Shown piece by piece: positions 8,847 to 18,636 of a stretch of DNA of 64,000 bases; the stretch's first letter is position 1; every line of letters starts with the position of its first letter. The translations under genes and the position numbers were made by a program. This stretch comes from DATFJT01 sp965230755. GTDB lineage: Bacteria > Bacteroidota > Bacteroidia > Chitinophagales > Saprospiraceae. Below the pieces are notes generated by a model that had not been told where the DNA came from, did not search any database, and was given only the letters and a program-made list of their open reading frames with translations. The stretch covers positions 23,301-87,300 of the forward strand of contig CBDDLT010000009.1 in the NCBI GenBank assembly GCA_965230755.1, in the 5' to 3' direction.

Positions 8847-10319
8847 ATGAAAAAAATTCTAATTGCCAATCGAGGAGAAATTGCTGTGAGAATTATGAAA
8901 ACGGCAAAAATTATGGGGATCAAAACCGTTGCTGTCTATAGCGATGCAGATGAAAAGGCACTGCACGTTCAATACGCGGACGAAGCTTATCATATTGGCA
9001 AGTCTCCATCTTCAGAATCCTACCTCAATTCTGATAAAATATTAGAGGTGGCAAAGAAGACTGGTTGTGATGGTATCCACCCGGGGTATGGCTTTTTAAG
9101 TGAGAATGCGGGGTTTTCCGAAGCAGTGCAGGAAGCAGGAATTAAGTTTATCGGACCCAGTGCAAAGTCCATTGAAATAATGGGGAGTAAGTTAAGAGCC
9201 AAAGAAGCGGTAAAGGCCTATGATATTCCATTGGTGCCGGGAACAGACCAAGCCATCGTGGATATTCAGGAGGCGAAGAAAACTGCGGTCAATATTGGAT
9301 TCCCTATTCTTTTAAAGGCTTCTGCAGGTGGTGGAGGTAAAGGGATGAGAATGGTTACTCATGTCGAAGAATTTGAGGAGCAGATGCAATTGGCAAGAGA
9401 TGAAGCGATCAGTGCTTTTGGTGACGGGGCGGTTTTCATAGAAAAATTTGTTGAAAAACCTCGACATATCGAAATTCAGATTTTGATGGACCAGCATGGA
9501 AACGGAGTTCATCTTTTCGAAAGAGAATGTAGCATACAGCGGAGGCACCAAAAGGTGATTGAAGAAGCACCATCATCGGTCCTTACGGAAGAGACCAGAA
9601 GGAAAATGGGAGAAGATGCGATCAAAGTGGCAAAATCTTGTGACTATGAGGGTGCAGGCACTGTAGAGTTTTTATTGGATGCACATGGCCATTACTACTT
9701 TCTTGAAATGAATACCAGGTTACAAGTTGAGCATCCAGTCACAGAGATGATCAGCGGTGTTGATCTTGTCGAACAACAGATAAAAATAGCGAGAGGAGAA
9801 GAGTTAAGTTTTGGGCAGGACGACCTTAAGATCAATGGTCATGCTTTTGAATTAAGGATCTATGCGGAGGATCCATTCGACAACTTCAATCCATCAATAG
9901 GTACATTGGAGCGTTTCCAACTTGAGGAAAATGAGAATGTCAGACTCGACACCGGGTACATTGAGGGAATGGAAATTCCCATATTCTACGATCCTATGAT
10001 TGCCAAATTGGTCGTATGGGCCGAAACCAGAGAATTGGCCGCCAAAAGGATGAAAAGAGCCATTGCTAATTTTGATATAAAAGGGATCAAAAGTACCAGG
10101 AAGTTCGGCATGTTTGTATTCGAAAATGAAGCCTTTCTAAGTGGAGATTTCGACACGAATTTTGTTAAGAAATATTGGTCAGAAGAGAATTATCATCAAC
10201 TCAAAGAAGGCCCAAGGCGCATTGCGGCAGAATTGGCCGTTTCTCTTTATCGAAAAGCAATCAATAGCAATAGAGCGACGGAGTTCATCACTTCAGAGGC
10301 TTGGTATAATAATCGATAA
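8847..10319 (+). CDS. accC: Acetyl/propionyl-CoA carboxylase, biotin carboxylase subunit
   Basis: The 490-residue protein catalyses ATP- and bicarbonate-dependent carboxylation of biotin. Visible are the N-terminal MKKILIANRGEIAVRI, HPGYGFLSENA, the ATP-grasp glycine loop KASAGGGGKGMRMV, HIEIQILMDQHGN, the active-site region FLEMNTRLQVEHPVTE, and the biotin carboxylase C-terminal domain. The frame is open upstream to 8685, but the ATG at 8847 begins exactly at the family's conserved N-terminus. No biotin carrier or carboxyltransferase gene is adjacent, so whether it serves acetyl-CoA or propionyl-CoA carboxylase is open. It converges with tpiA with only 2 bp between the stops. Confidence 0.93.
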   Translation: MKKILIANRGEIAVRIMKTAKIMGIKTVAVYSDADEKALHVQYADEAYHIGKSPSSESYLNSDKILEVAKKTGCDGIHPGYGFLSENAGFSEAVQEAGIKFIGPSAKSIEIMGSKLRAKEAVKAYDIPLVPGTDQAIVDIQEAKKTAVNIGFPILLKASAGGGGKGMRMVTHVEEFEEQMQLARDEAISAFGDGAVFIEKFVEKPRHIEIQILMDQHGNGVHLFERECSIQRRHQKVIEEAPSSVLTEETRRKMGEDAIKVAKSCDYEGAGTVEFLLDAHGHYYFLEMNTRLQVEHPVTEMISGVDLVEQQIKIARGEELSFGQDDLKINGHAFELRIYAEDPFDNFNPSIGTLERFQLEENENVRLDTGYIEGMEIPIFYDPMIAKLVVWAETRELAAKRMKRAIANFDIKGIKSTRKFGMFVFENEAFLSGDFDTNFVKKYWSEENYHQLKEGPRRIAAELAVSLYRKAINSNRATEFITSEAWYNNR

Positions 10320-10321
10320 AT

Positions 10322-11086
10322 TTATTTCGTTGGGAAACTCGAGTATATCGTTGTAAAGTCTTCTGCTTTAAGGCTGGCCCCTCCTATCAATCCTCCATCA
10401 ATATCCGCTTGTGCGAACAAAGAGGTAGAATTGGAAGGTTTACAGGATCCGCCATATAGAATGGTCAAGGATTCTGCAATTTGATCGTCGAATTTTTCGC
10501 GTATGCTATTTCTCAAAAAAGCGTGAACTTTTTGTGCTTGTTCCGGTGAGGCCGTCTCTCCGGTCCCAATAGCCCAAACCGGTTCGTAAGCCAGGGTTAT
10601 ATTTGACCACTCATCCCCGGCAAACTGATATGGACCTTCTTCAAGCTGATTTCTCAACACATCAAATAATCTGCCTGCCTTTCTCTCTTCCAAAGACTCT
10701 CCCAAACAATAGATTACATGAAGATCATTATCCAATGCTTGTTTGATCTTTTCCATCATAAGATCACCTCCCTCGCCGTGGTATTTTCTTCTCTCCGAAT
10801 GACCTATTAAAGTAAACTGTCCTCCAGCAGATTGGATCATTTTTGCACTAATCTCACCTGTAAATGCACCACTTTCCTTGGAAGAACAATCCTGCGCACC
10901 GACCATAATAGGTGAACTACTTTGATTCGACCTTTCTACCAAAGCATATATATGTGTTGACGGACAAGCTATTCCTATCTCTGCTTCTCCTCCGGGGAAA
11001 AGCCTCTGAATGCCCTCAAAAAGATCAATACCCTCTCTCAACAAAGTGTTCATTTTCCAATTGCCAATCAGCTTTTTCTTTCTCAT
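10322..11086 (-). CDS. tpiA: Triose-phosphate isomerase
   Basis: The 254-residue enzyme interconverts dihydroxyacetone phosphate and glyceraldehyde 3-phosphate in glycolysis. The catalytic residues are in recognisable motifs: Lys in GNWKMNT, His in IGHSERRKYH, and Glu in AYEPVWAIGTG. The phosphate-binding loops ILYGGS and DGGLIGGASL are also present. Length is standard. The ATG overlaps the stop of the upstream SanA-like gene by four bases (ATGA), so the two are probably translationally coupled. Confidence 0.97.
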   Translation of the reverse strand: MRKKKLIGNWKMNTLLREGIDLFEGIQRLFPGGEAEIGIACPSTHIYALVERSNQSSSPIMVGAQDCSSKESGAFTGEISAKMIQSAGGQFTLIGHSERRKYHGEGGDLMMEKIKQALDNDLHVIYCLGESLEERKAGRLFDVLRNQLEEGPYQFAGDEWSNITLAYEPVWAIGTGETASPEQAQKVHAFLRNSIREKFDDQIAESLTILYGGSCKPSNSTSLFAQADIDGGLIGGASLKAEDFTTIYSSFPTK

Positions 11087-11736
11087 GAAATCTCTAGTTT
11101 AACAGGTTCCCCAAGGTACTTGGGATTGACGTCAAAGATATAAATATCCAGAAAAGCTTTACATCGGGCAAATATTTCTCTTAATACAACATAGCGATGG
11201 CGATTGGCTTGAGTTGTTGTCTTGGCCTCAATCCCTGTCGCATCAATCCCATTAGCATTGGCTATATAAAGGGCTCGGGGAATGTGAAAAGATTGGCTGA
11301 CAATGCAGAACTTGTCTTGTCCAAAAACCTTCTTTGCCCTCACCACGCTATCTAGGGTCCTAAATCCCGCGTAATCCAATGTAATCGATTTCTTAGGTAC
11401 TCCCAGCTCAATCAAGAGCTTTTTCATATCCTCAGGTTCGTTGTATCCCTGACGGTGATTGTCCCCACTTAAAATAAAGTGCTTGATCTTATTCTTATGG
11501 TACAGTTTGGAAGCTGTTACCAGTCGCTCGTAAAAATATTTATTGTAGTGTATTCCATTTGGAGTACTGGATGTACCCAATACAAGCGCGACTTCGTAAT
11601 CCGGTAAATCTTCAATTTTGGTATATCGTTGATCTGAAGTGGAGGCCAGCACGAATAAGTTAATAAATAGCACCGATGCCAATATAAAGGCAAGCAAAAT
11701 GATCATAGAAATAAAAATGTGTCGAATTTTCAACAT
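11083..11736 (-). CDS. SanA/YdcF-like DUF218 membrane protein
   Basis: The 217-residue protein has one N-terminal membrane segment (FISMIILLAFILASVLFINLFVL) followed by a DUF218 (SanA/ElyC/YdcF) domain. Characteristic stretches are VALVLGTS, KHFILSGDN, and FCIVSQSFHIPRALYIANANG. SanA of enteric bacteria affects the cell-envelope permeability barrier, but the biochemical activity of the family is unresolved. It lies directly upstream of tpiA with a 4-base overlap. That arrangement suggests one transcript, though no functional link is evident. Confidence 0.85.
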   Translation of the reverse strand: MLKIRHIFISMIILLAFILASVLFINLFVLASTSDQRYTKIEDLPDYEVALVLGTSSTPNGIHYNKYFYERLVTASKLYHKNKIKHFILSGDNHRQGYNEPEDMKKLLIELGVPKKSITLDYAGFRTLDSVVRAKKVFGQDKFCIVSQSFHIPRALYIANANGIDATGIEAKTTTQANRHRYVVLREIFARCKAFLDIYIFDVNPKYLGEPVKLEIS

Positions 11737-11963
11737 ATATGATCCCTTGATTTAAAACCGGATAAAAGTATAACGCTAAATAAGCATCAAAAGTTATTCC
11801 GATTACTGGCTTAATCTATGTTGGTGAATTAATAATAAAATAATCTCGATCACAGCCTAAATTGTGTATATTGTCAGAAGCTTTAAACATTGAAAAGGCC
11901 TTAATATTCAATAGATAGCGGACTTTTCACAGATGAAGAGAATTTCTTATTTAAACCAAAAAA

Positions 11964-14024
11964 TTGAATAGATCATATCCATATATTCACAGAGACCTGA
12001 GTTGGCTTTCCTTTAATTATCGGGTCCTTCAAGAGGCGCAAGATGTCAATAATCCTCTGCTGGAACGACTGAAATTCTTAGCTATCTACTCCAATAATCT
12101 GAAGGAATTTTATCGAGTTCGGGTGGCCCATCACAGAAACTTATTAAGAGTCGGTAAAAAGACAAAAAAAGAACTTGATTTCGCCCCTAAAGAGATTTTA
12201 AAGAACATTAATAAAATAGTAAATCGTCAACAGGAAGATTTCACCAAAATCCTCAATAACATATTCGAGGAGTTACAAGAAGAAAATATTCTGTTTCGAA
12301 CAGCAGAACATTTCAGTGAAGAGCAAAAGCTACATGTCGCGGAGTTTTTTGAAGAGAATTTACTTCCGTTTGTGCAACCCGTTTTGCTGAACGGCAAGAA
12401 AATAAAACCCTTTCTCAACAATGCAGCACTTTACCTTGCCATTCAACTGGAGGATAAAGAAAACAGTAGTGTTGAAGAGTATGCCTTGGTCAATGTACCC
12501 TCAGATCAAATATCTAGATTTGTTGAACTGCCCAGTAAGAATGGCATTCACGAAATAACTATCCTTGACGAAATTGTCCGTCATTCAGTCATTAATCTAT
12601 TTCCCGGATATAATGTCAAAGGCTGTTATTCGATCAAGATATCAAGAGATGCTGAATTGTATATTGATGATGAATTTTCGGGCAACTTGATACAGAAAAT
12701 CAGTGATAGCCTGGCCAAAAGAAAAGTAGGACCTGCTTCAAGAACGGTTTTCGACCGTGAAACACCGAAAAATCTTCTCAAGAGCTTGATCAATATTTTC
12801 GATATTGAAAAGATAGATTTACACCCTGAGGGAAGGTATCACAATAATTTTGACTTTATGAACTTTCCCGATTTTGGAAAGAGTCATTTATTGAATAATT
12901 CGCTGGTTCCTCTACCTGGAACACTTGAGAAGGCCGGTGCGTCGTCTATTTTTGATCGAATAGACGAAAGAGATCATCTGTATTACTTCCCTTATCAAAG
13001 CTATGACTGTGTTTTGAGATTTTTCAGAGAAGCGGTTGATGATCCCAATGTCACCCATATCAAGATAACACAATACAGAGTAGCCAAGAAATCAGCCATT
13101 CTAGACACCTTGATAAAAGGGGTCCAGAAAGGGAAACACATCACAGTATTTATTGAAGTCAAAGCGAGATTTGACGAGGAAGCCAATTTGAAATGGGGGG
13201 AGCGGCTTGAAAAAGCTGGAATCAAAGTAATCTATAGTTTCCCCGGATTAAAGGTTCATTGTAAGATCGCTCTGGTGGTTCGAAAGATCAACGAAGAAAC
13301 GAAATACTACTCTTATTTAAGTACGGGTAATTTCAATGAAAATACGGCGAGGATATATTGTGATTATGGCTTCTTCACCACTGATATGGCGATCAATAAA
13401 GAAGCTCTCAGGGTATTTTCTTTCTTAGAAACCGTAATGCTTCCAGAAGAGAAATTCGAGAATCTATTCGTAGGGCAATTTAATTTGAGGGAGAAGCTAG
13501 AAGAGAAAATAGATCGAGAAATTAGAAATGCCAGATTGGGCAAGAAGGCCTATATTCTGTTCAAGCTCAACAGTCTTGAGGACAAGCAAATAATTATCAA
13601 ATTATACCAGGCCTCTCAGGCAGGAGTGGAAATAGATCTTATAGTAAGAGGTATTTGCAGTTTGGTCCCAGGAATAGAGGGTTTAAGTGATAATATAAGG
13701 GTGATTAGCATTGTGGATCGCTATTTAGAGCACGCCAGAGTATATCAATTCTACCATGAAGGAAAGAATGAAATATATCTGTCCAGTGCGGATCTGATGA
13801 CCCGAAATTTGAGTTATAGAATTGAAGTTGCTTTCCCTATTTTTGATGAATCGATCAAGTCAGAAATACTGGATGTCCTTAAATTGCAGCTCGATGACAA
13901 TGTAAAGAGTAGAATCATTGACGAGAATCAAAAAAACAGGTATACCAAGTCCAATACGGAATCGGTGGTCCAAAGTCAGCTTGAAACCTATTATTATTAC
14001 AAAAGAAAGTTAAGTACCCAATGA
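11964..14024 (+). CDS. ppk1: Polyphosphate kinase 1
   Basis: The 686-residue protein polymerises ATP gamma-phosphate into polyphosphate. The N-terminal motif YIHRDLSWLSFNYRVLQEA is typical of PPK1. The phospholipase-D-like catalytic part includes ITQYRVAKKSAI, FIEVKARFDEEANLKWGERLE, the likely phosphorylated His in LKVHCKIALV, and YLSTGNFNENTARIYCDYG. The start is TTG at 11964, since no in-frame ATG precedes the conserved N-terminus. The stop overlaps the start of the next gene (ATGA). No exopolyphosphatase gene is nearby. Confidence 0.95.
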   Translation: MNRSYPYIHRDLSWLSFNYRVLQEAQDVNNPLLERLKFLAIYSNNLKEFYRVRVAHHRNLLRVGKKTKKELDFAPKEILKNINKIVNRQQEDFTKILNNIFEELQEENILFRTAEHFSEEQKLHVAEFFEENLLPFVQPVLLNGKKIKPFLNNAALYLAIQLEDKENSSVEEYALVNVPSDQISRFVELPSKNGIHEITILDEIVRHSVINLFPGYNVKGCYSIKISRDAELYIDDEFSGNLIQKISDSLAKRKVGPASRTVFDRETPKNLLKSLINIFDIEKIDLHPEGRYHNNFDFMNFPDFGKSHLLNNSLVPLPGTLEKAGASSIFDRIDERDHLYYFPYQSYDCVLRFFREAVDDPNVTHIKITQYRVAKKSAILDTLIKGVQKGKHITVFIEVKARFDEEANLKWGERLEKAGIKVIYSFPGLKVHCKIALVVRKINEETKYYSYLSTGNFNENTARIYCDYGFFTTDMAINKEALRVFSFLETVMLPEEKFENLFVGQFNLREKLEEKIDREIRNARLGKKAYILFKLNSLEDKQIIIKLYQASQAGVEIDLIVRGICSLVPGIEGLSDNIRVISIVDRYLEHARVYQFYHEGKNEIYLSSADLMTRNLSYRIEVAFPIFDESIKSEILDVLKLQLDDNVKSRIIDENQKNRYTKSNTESVVQSQLETYYYYKRKLSTQ

Positions 14025-14842
14025 TATTAAGAAGCTTACTCCCTGGTTTATTTCTTCTTGTGCTGATGAATACTTCCTCAAATGCCCAATACGGGAATCC
14101 CAGTTCTTCGGGCAGTTATGGACTTGCCATGGGCAATATAACAAGCATACATTCAGGCCCGGAAAACTGCTTTAGCAATCCCGCCAATATAGCTAGAGCG
14201 GATGTTTCCAGTATCAGCAGTTTTATTGACAGTAGATATTTCATTAGTAGTTTATTTGGTGCTTACATCGGTGGTACTTTAGCCATGGAGAATTCTGGTT
14301 TTTCTGTGGATTATTACAACTACGGCTGGGAGAGTTATTCTGAAAATGCGGTGGGATTGGCCTACGGCAGAAAATTCGTCAAAAATCTATCCGTCGGAAT
14401 CAAATTCAAGATGCTGAATGTCAGCGTTGAGGAATATGGAAACCAAAGCGCTTTTTCTATAGATCTGGGGCTGCACCAAATGGTAACGGATCAGCTTGGC
14501 GTGGGATTCATTGTCTCGAATCCTCTAAGCACGGACCTCGGTGAGGATCAGGCACTTCAGTCTTCTCTGACGCTGGGGATCTCCTATTTGTTCAGCGAAA
14601 AATTCACGGCTGCTGTAGAATTTTTTAAAGAAGAAGACTTTGATCTTGAAGCTCGATTTGGTTTTGATTATCAGTTTCTCGAAAAAGTCGCCCTTTTGGG
14701 AGGTTATCAGTCCAGAGAACATCAGTTTTCATTTGGTTTGCAGTTACAGCCAATCTCTAAAATTGACATTACCGCTTCAAGTACTTTGCACCCTACCCTA
14801 GGGATTTCCTCAAGCGTTGGGGTAAATTATTCATTCAAGTAG
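14021..14842 (+). CDS. PorV/PorQ-like outer-membrane beta-barrel protein
   Basis: The 273-residue protein has a signal peptide (ILRSLLPGLFLLVLMNTSSNA). The N-terminal phrase GLAMGNITSIHSGPENCFSNPANIA is typical of the PorV/PorQ/FadL-like barrel group of Bacteroidota. Alternating amphipathic strands continue to a C-terminal SSSVGVNYSFK ending in an aromatic residue. Related proteins help T9SS cargo release, but many paralogues have no known role. It is coupled to ppk1 by a 4-base overlap, an association I cannot explain functionally. Confidence 0.7.
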   Translation: MILRSLLPGLFLLVLMNTSSNAQYGNPSSSGSYGLAMGNITSIHSGPENCFSNPANIARADVSSISSFIDSRYFISSLFGAYIGGTLAMENSGFSVDYYNYGWESYSENAVGLAYGRKFVKNLSVGIKFKMLNVSVEEYGNQSAFSIDLGLHQMVTDQLGVGFIVSNPLSTDLGEDQALQSSLTLGISYLFSEKFTAAVEFFKEEDFDLEARFGFDYQFLEKVALLGGYQSREHQFSFGLQLQPISKIDITASSTLHPTLGISSSVGVNYSFK

Positions 14843-14865
14843 TTTAAGATAATCTTCTTGTGAAT

Positions 14866-16185
14866 TCATATTTCTTCTACCCGAACTTTCCTCTTCTTGA
14901 TTTTCTCCTGATCTACCAACTTAATTAATTGCTTGACTTTTTTGATGTCAACTGCCGCAAAGGCACATTCCTGCTTCAATTCGATTAGTCCCAATTCTGC
15001 ATGTTTAAGCCCTCCCTTCTTGAACAAAAACCCAGCAATGTCTCCCTTGGAAATTTTATCCCTCCTTCCTGCAGATATTCTAATCGTCTGCCATTGCGGA
15101 GTCGTGGACATTTCTGATTGAGTATCATCTACATCAAAGCGGTCTATTTTGGTCTTCAAATATTCCGGAAAAGCTTCATTTTTCCATTTTATCAGAATGG
15201 CCATACCACTTTTTTTCATTCTTGCCGTTCTTCCATTTCGATGAACGAAATCTTCTTCCCTTGAGGGCAAATGATAGTGAATAATATAGTCAAGCTCTGG
15301 AATATCCAGCCCTCTGGCTGCCAAATCCGTAGCGATCAGAATGAGATGAGAACTGTTCCTAAACATGACCAAGGCCCGGTCCCGGTCGATTTGATCCAGT
15401 CCCCCGTGATATACTCCGTGATCGATATTATGTTCTTCCAAAAATTCACTTATTCTCTCGGTGCTCTCCCGATAATTACAAAATACAACACCCCTTTTGC
15501 CTTTTAAAGCAAACAGTGTCTTTTCCAAGGCTTGAAGTTTGTCTTTAGATGGAGAATTGGCATAGAGTAGTTTCAAATCGGGCTTGTCCAGATGCAAGAA
15601 ATCGACGATCTGAGGGTTCTCGAATTCAATGAATTCCGGTATTTCTACTCCATTTGTGGCCGAACTCAAAACCTTCTTTTTCAGACCTTCGAGGTAACCG
15701 TAAATTTCCTCCATTTCCTCCTGAAAGCCGACTTCGAGGGATTTATCAAATTCATCCAGGATAAGCACGGAAACATCAGATAAATCCAGATCACCCCTTG
15801 AAAAATGGTCCAACATTCTTCCCGGAGTCCCAATAAGAACATCTGGTGGGGGTTTTAAAAAAGCTCTTTCCTTGGCTATTTTTCTTCCACCGTAGACCGA
15901 ATTAATCTTGAATCCTGATCCTGTCTCCCTCGCCACCTGTTCTATTTGCATAGCCAATTCTCGAGAAGGCACTATCACTATCGCTTGAATTCCCTCACGA
16001 TCCCTTTTGAGTGATGAAATCAATGGAAGCAGAAAGGCCAGTGTTTTTCCGGATCCCGTAGGTGACAAGAGCAATATTTCATCTTTAGCATGAAAGTAAT
16101 GCTGCATTTCCTTTTGCATTTCGTTCAGCTCATCAATTTTGAGCTTCTGTAAGATTTGCTTTTGATTTTTGAAAGAATCTGACAT
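14866..16185 (-). CDS. DEAD-box-type RNA helicase with DbpA-like C-terminal RNA-binding domain
   Basis: The 439-residue protein has helicase motif I SPTGSGKT (about 41-48), Ia PSRELAMQ, Ib GTPGR, motif II as LDEFD (DEFD in place of DEAD), motif III SSAT, motif V ATDLAARGLDIP and motif VI HRNGRTARM. The last 70 residues (KGDIAGFLFKKGGLKHAELG) resemble the DbpA RNA-binding domain, which targets DbpA to 23S rRNA during 50S assembly. A role in ribosome biogenesis is therefore likely. The DEFD variant of motif II keeps both acidic catalytic residues. The gene converges with the PorV-like gene. Confidence 0.88.
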   Translation of the reverse strand: MSDSFKNQKQILQKLKIDELNEMQKEMQHYFHAKDEILLLSPTGSGKTLAFLLPLISSLKRDREGIQAIVIVPSRELAMQIEQVARETGSGFKINSVYGGRKIAKERAFLKPPPDVLIGTPGRMLDHFSRGDLDLSDVSVLILDEFDKSLEVGFQEEMEEIYGYLEGLKKKVLSSATNGVEIPEFIEFENPQIVDFLHLDKPDLKLLYANSPSKDKLQALEKTLFALKGKRGVVFCNYRESTERISEFLEEHNIDHGVYHGGLDQIDRDRALVMFRNSSHLILIATDLAARGLDIPELDYIIHYHLPSREEDFVHRNGRTARMKKSGMAILIKWKNEAFPEYLKTKIDRFDVDDTQSEMSTTPQWQTIRISAGRRDKISKGDIAGFLFKKGGLKHAELGLIELKQECAFAAVDIKKVKQLIKLVDQEKIKKRKVRVEEI

Positions 16186-16272
16186 GGCCGTAAAGGTAAA
16201 TACTTTAAGTTGCTACTGAACTATTGTTTTATTTTGAATTAAAATATTTACGGTATGTGTTAAATTTATCAG

Positions 16273-16857
16273 ATGCGAATGAGTAATCCAAAAGAAAAAA
16301 TTAGATCTGAAATTCTGGCTCAGAGAGCGCTCTTAGCTCTTGACGAGAAAGCGCATATCGACTCCAAATTCAATGACTTTTTGATCGAATTTATAACGAG
16401 GAAAAAAATTTCTGTCCTTCATATCTATTTACCCATGATAGGGGAAATAGACTTTTGGCCGACGATCGAATACGCTTTAAATCAAGGGATTACTGTTGTC
16501 TGTCCTGAAGCATTGAAAGAGGGAAACATTCGAAACAGGGAACTTTTGGCGAGAGATAAAATCAAAAAAGGAATTTTCGGAACATTTTTTCCTGACAATA
16601 TGAGTACATACGATGGATTCTTGGATCTAATTATTGTGCCTGGTCTCGCATTCAATAAAAAAGGAGGAAGAATAGGTTATGGTGGAGGATATTACGATCG
16701 CTTTCTTGCCGGACGGGAAAAAAGAGCAATGGCTTTTTGTTATGGCTTTCAAATTTTTGAAGATTTGCCATTAGAGGCACACGACATAAGGATAGAAATG
16801 GTGGTTTCATACGACATGAAATCTAATGGATTGAAAAAATATTCTTCTGAAAACTAA
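16273..16857 (+). CDS. 5-formyltetrahydrofolate cyclo-ligase
   Basis: The 194-residue enzyme converts 5-formyl-THF and ATP to 5,10-methenyl-THF. The family motifs are clear: YLPMIGEIDFWP for folate binding and the ATP/phosphate loop GGRIGYGGGYYDRFLA near the C-terminus. Length is typical (about 190). The start could be 16273 or the ATG two codons on at 16279. It is alone on the plus strand, divergent from the helicase gene, and ends 88 bp before the DUF1800 gene. Confidence 0.92.
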   Translation: MRMSNPKEKIRSEILAQRALLALDEKAHIDSKFNDFLIEFITRKKISVLHIYLPMIGEIDFWPTIEYALNQGITVVCPEALKEGNIRNRELLARDKIKKGIFGTFFPDNMSTYDGFLDLIIVPGLAFNKKGGRIGYGGGYYDRFLAGREKRAMAFCYGFQIFEDLPLEAHDIRIEMVVSYDMKSNGLKKYSSEN

Positions 16858-16932
16858 ACCTGGAAGCTTATTTTGAGTCAAAAAAACTGTAATTTTTAGC
16901 CTAATTGAAGGATTTCGTTTCACAGCGCTATA

Positions 16933-16940
16933 TAAATTTG
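16933..16940 (+). promoter_or_regulatory. -7 box candidate for the first DUF1800-DUF1501 cassette
   Basis: TAAATTTG is an exact match to the Bacteroidota -7 consensus TAnnTTTG and lies five bases before the ATG at 16946. No clear -33 element was found at the usual spacing. Confidence 0.35.
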
Positions 16941-16945
16941 GAAAT

Positions 16946-18604
16946 ATGAATGGAACTTTAAACAAATATACGGGCCCCTGGACGAGAAAACAGGCTGCTC
17001 ATTTATTGAGAAGAACAACTTTTGGACCCAAACCGGAAACGACGGATCAAGTCACCAATATGGGCTTGGATTCTACCATTGACATGCTTTTTAGCAATTC
17101 GAAAACGGTTCCTAATCCTCCAGTTAAGTGGGTTCCGGACACTCAGAATCCGGATTCTCCACGGACTCCATTCTTTATAGACCCAGAGGTCGCATATGGA
17201 GAGACATGGATTAACTCTCCGATCGTGAGGCGAGACGAACCTCTTGCTCAGCAAATTGCCAATTATCAAAATGCTTCCGTTCCTTATTGGGTATATGTAA
17301 ATATGTATGCTGAAGATATCAGTATAAGAAGCAAAATGGCCATTTTCTGGCACAACCATTTTGTGGTAGCTGATTTTAGAGCAGCTGCATTGATATATCA
17401 GTACATGAACAGCATCTATGAAGAGGCCACTGGTAATTTCCAGCGATTAACTGAAAAAATGACGGTTGACCCGGGCATGTTGGTATACTTGGATGGGTAT
17501 ACTAACTTAAAAAATGCGCCCAATGAGAATTATGCTCGTGAGTTATTGGAACTTTTCACTCTTGGGAAAGGTGATATCGAAGGTCCCGGGGTCTACTCGT
17601 ACTATACGGAAGATGATATTATAGAAATTGCTCGTGTATTGACGGGTTGGACCTTATTGAGAAGTTATGAGGGAGTTAGCCATGCGGATCCACTCATTAG
17701 ATTTGTACCTAGCCTTCATGATACGGGTTCGAAGTCGCTTTCAGAAAAATTCGGAAATGCGACCATCACTAATGCAGATGAAGACGAGTATAAAAACTTG
17801 ATCGATATCATTTTCCAGCAAGATGAGGTGGCCAAGTTTATATGTAGAAAGTTCTATCGTTATTTCTTGTTCTATGAAATAGATGATGAAATTGAAGCCA
17901 ATATTATCGAACCCATGGCGGAAATCTTACGAAATGATAATTATGAGGTCGAAGGGGCCTTAAAGGCATTGTTGTCCAGTGAGCACTTCTTCAGTGAAGA
18001 GGCTGTGGGATGTATGATCAAAAATCCTGCAGATCATACTTTAGCAATTACGAAAGGCCTCAATTACCCACTGGCCACTGATTATTATGAATCTTACTTT
18101 CTGGGTGGAGTATTGCACCAGCTCTGTTCTATCGCTGATATGAGTATTTTTAACCATCCGGATGTTGCTGGATGGAAGGCTTACTATCAGACACCGACCT
18201 ATTACAGAATTTGGATCAATAGCATAACTCTTCCCGACAGGGAGAAATTCATTACTGCACTGCTAACAGGAAGACGAGTTGTTTTAAGTTCAGGTGTATT
18301 GGATTATAGGAATGACCCTCCAATTAAGGTTTTGGATATTGTCCAGGATGTTCCTAACGCACAATTCGTTGATGATCTAATCTCATATTTCTCGGAACAT
18401 CTGTATCCCTATGGAGTAAATCAGGAACAATTCGACTATCTTAAAGAAGCTCTTTTGGGCGGACAAGAAGAATTTACTTGGACAGATGAATACCTGAATT
18501 ATTTGGCAGATCCTAGCAATCCAATGTTGATTCGAAATGTAAGTGGCAAGTTGCAGAATTTATTCGTGGCGATGTTTACTCTGCCTGAAGTTCACTTGAT
18601 GTAA
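16946..18604 (+). CDS. DUF1800 family protein (cassette 1)
   Basis: The 552-residue protein starts MNGTLNKYTGPWTRKQAAHL and has the hallmark LLRRTTFGPKPE of DUF1800 proteins. Other conserved stretches are MAIFWHNHFVV, NAPNENYARELLELFTLGKG, and EIARVLTGW. No signal peptide is visible even though the partner DUF1501 protein looks exported. Function of the family is unknown; DUF1800 and DUF1501 genes are commonly paired in Bacteroidota and Planctomycetota. The partner starts 33 bp downstream. A second copy of the cassette begins at 20512. Confidence 0.9.
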   Translation: MNGTLNKYTGPWTRKQAAHLLRRTTFGPKPETTDQVTNMGLDSTIDMLFSNSKTVPNPPVKWVPDTQNPDSPRTPFFIDPEVAYGETWINSPIVRRDEPLAQQIANYQNASVPYWVYVNMYAEDISIRSKMAIFWHNHFVVADFRAAALIYQYMNSIYEEATGNFQRLTEKMTVDPGMLVYLDGYTNLKNAPNENYARELLELFTLGKGDIEGPGVYSYYTEDDIIEIARVLTGWTLLRSYEGVSHADPLIRFVPSLHDTGSKSLSEKFGNATITNADEDEYKNLIDIIFQQDEVAKFICRKFYRYFLFYEIDDEIEANIIEPMAEILRNDNYEVEGALKALLSSEHFFSEEAVGCMIKNPADHTLAITKGLNYPLATDYYESYFLGGVLHQLCSIADMSIFNHPDVAGWKAYYQTPTYYRIWINSITLPDREKFITALLTGRRVVLSSGVLDYRNDPPIKVLDIVQDVPNAQFVDDLISYFSEHLYPYGVNQEQFDYLKEALLGGQEEFTWTDEYLNYLADPSNPMLIRNVSGKLQNLFVAMFTLPEVHLM

Positions 18605-18636
18605 TTGCTTTATTCTCGACTATTAAATTTAAAGAA

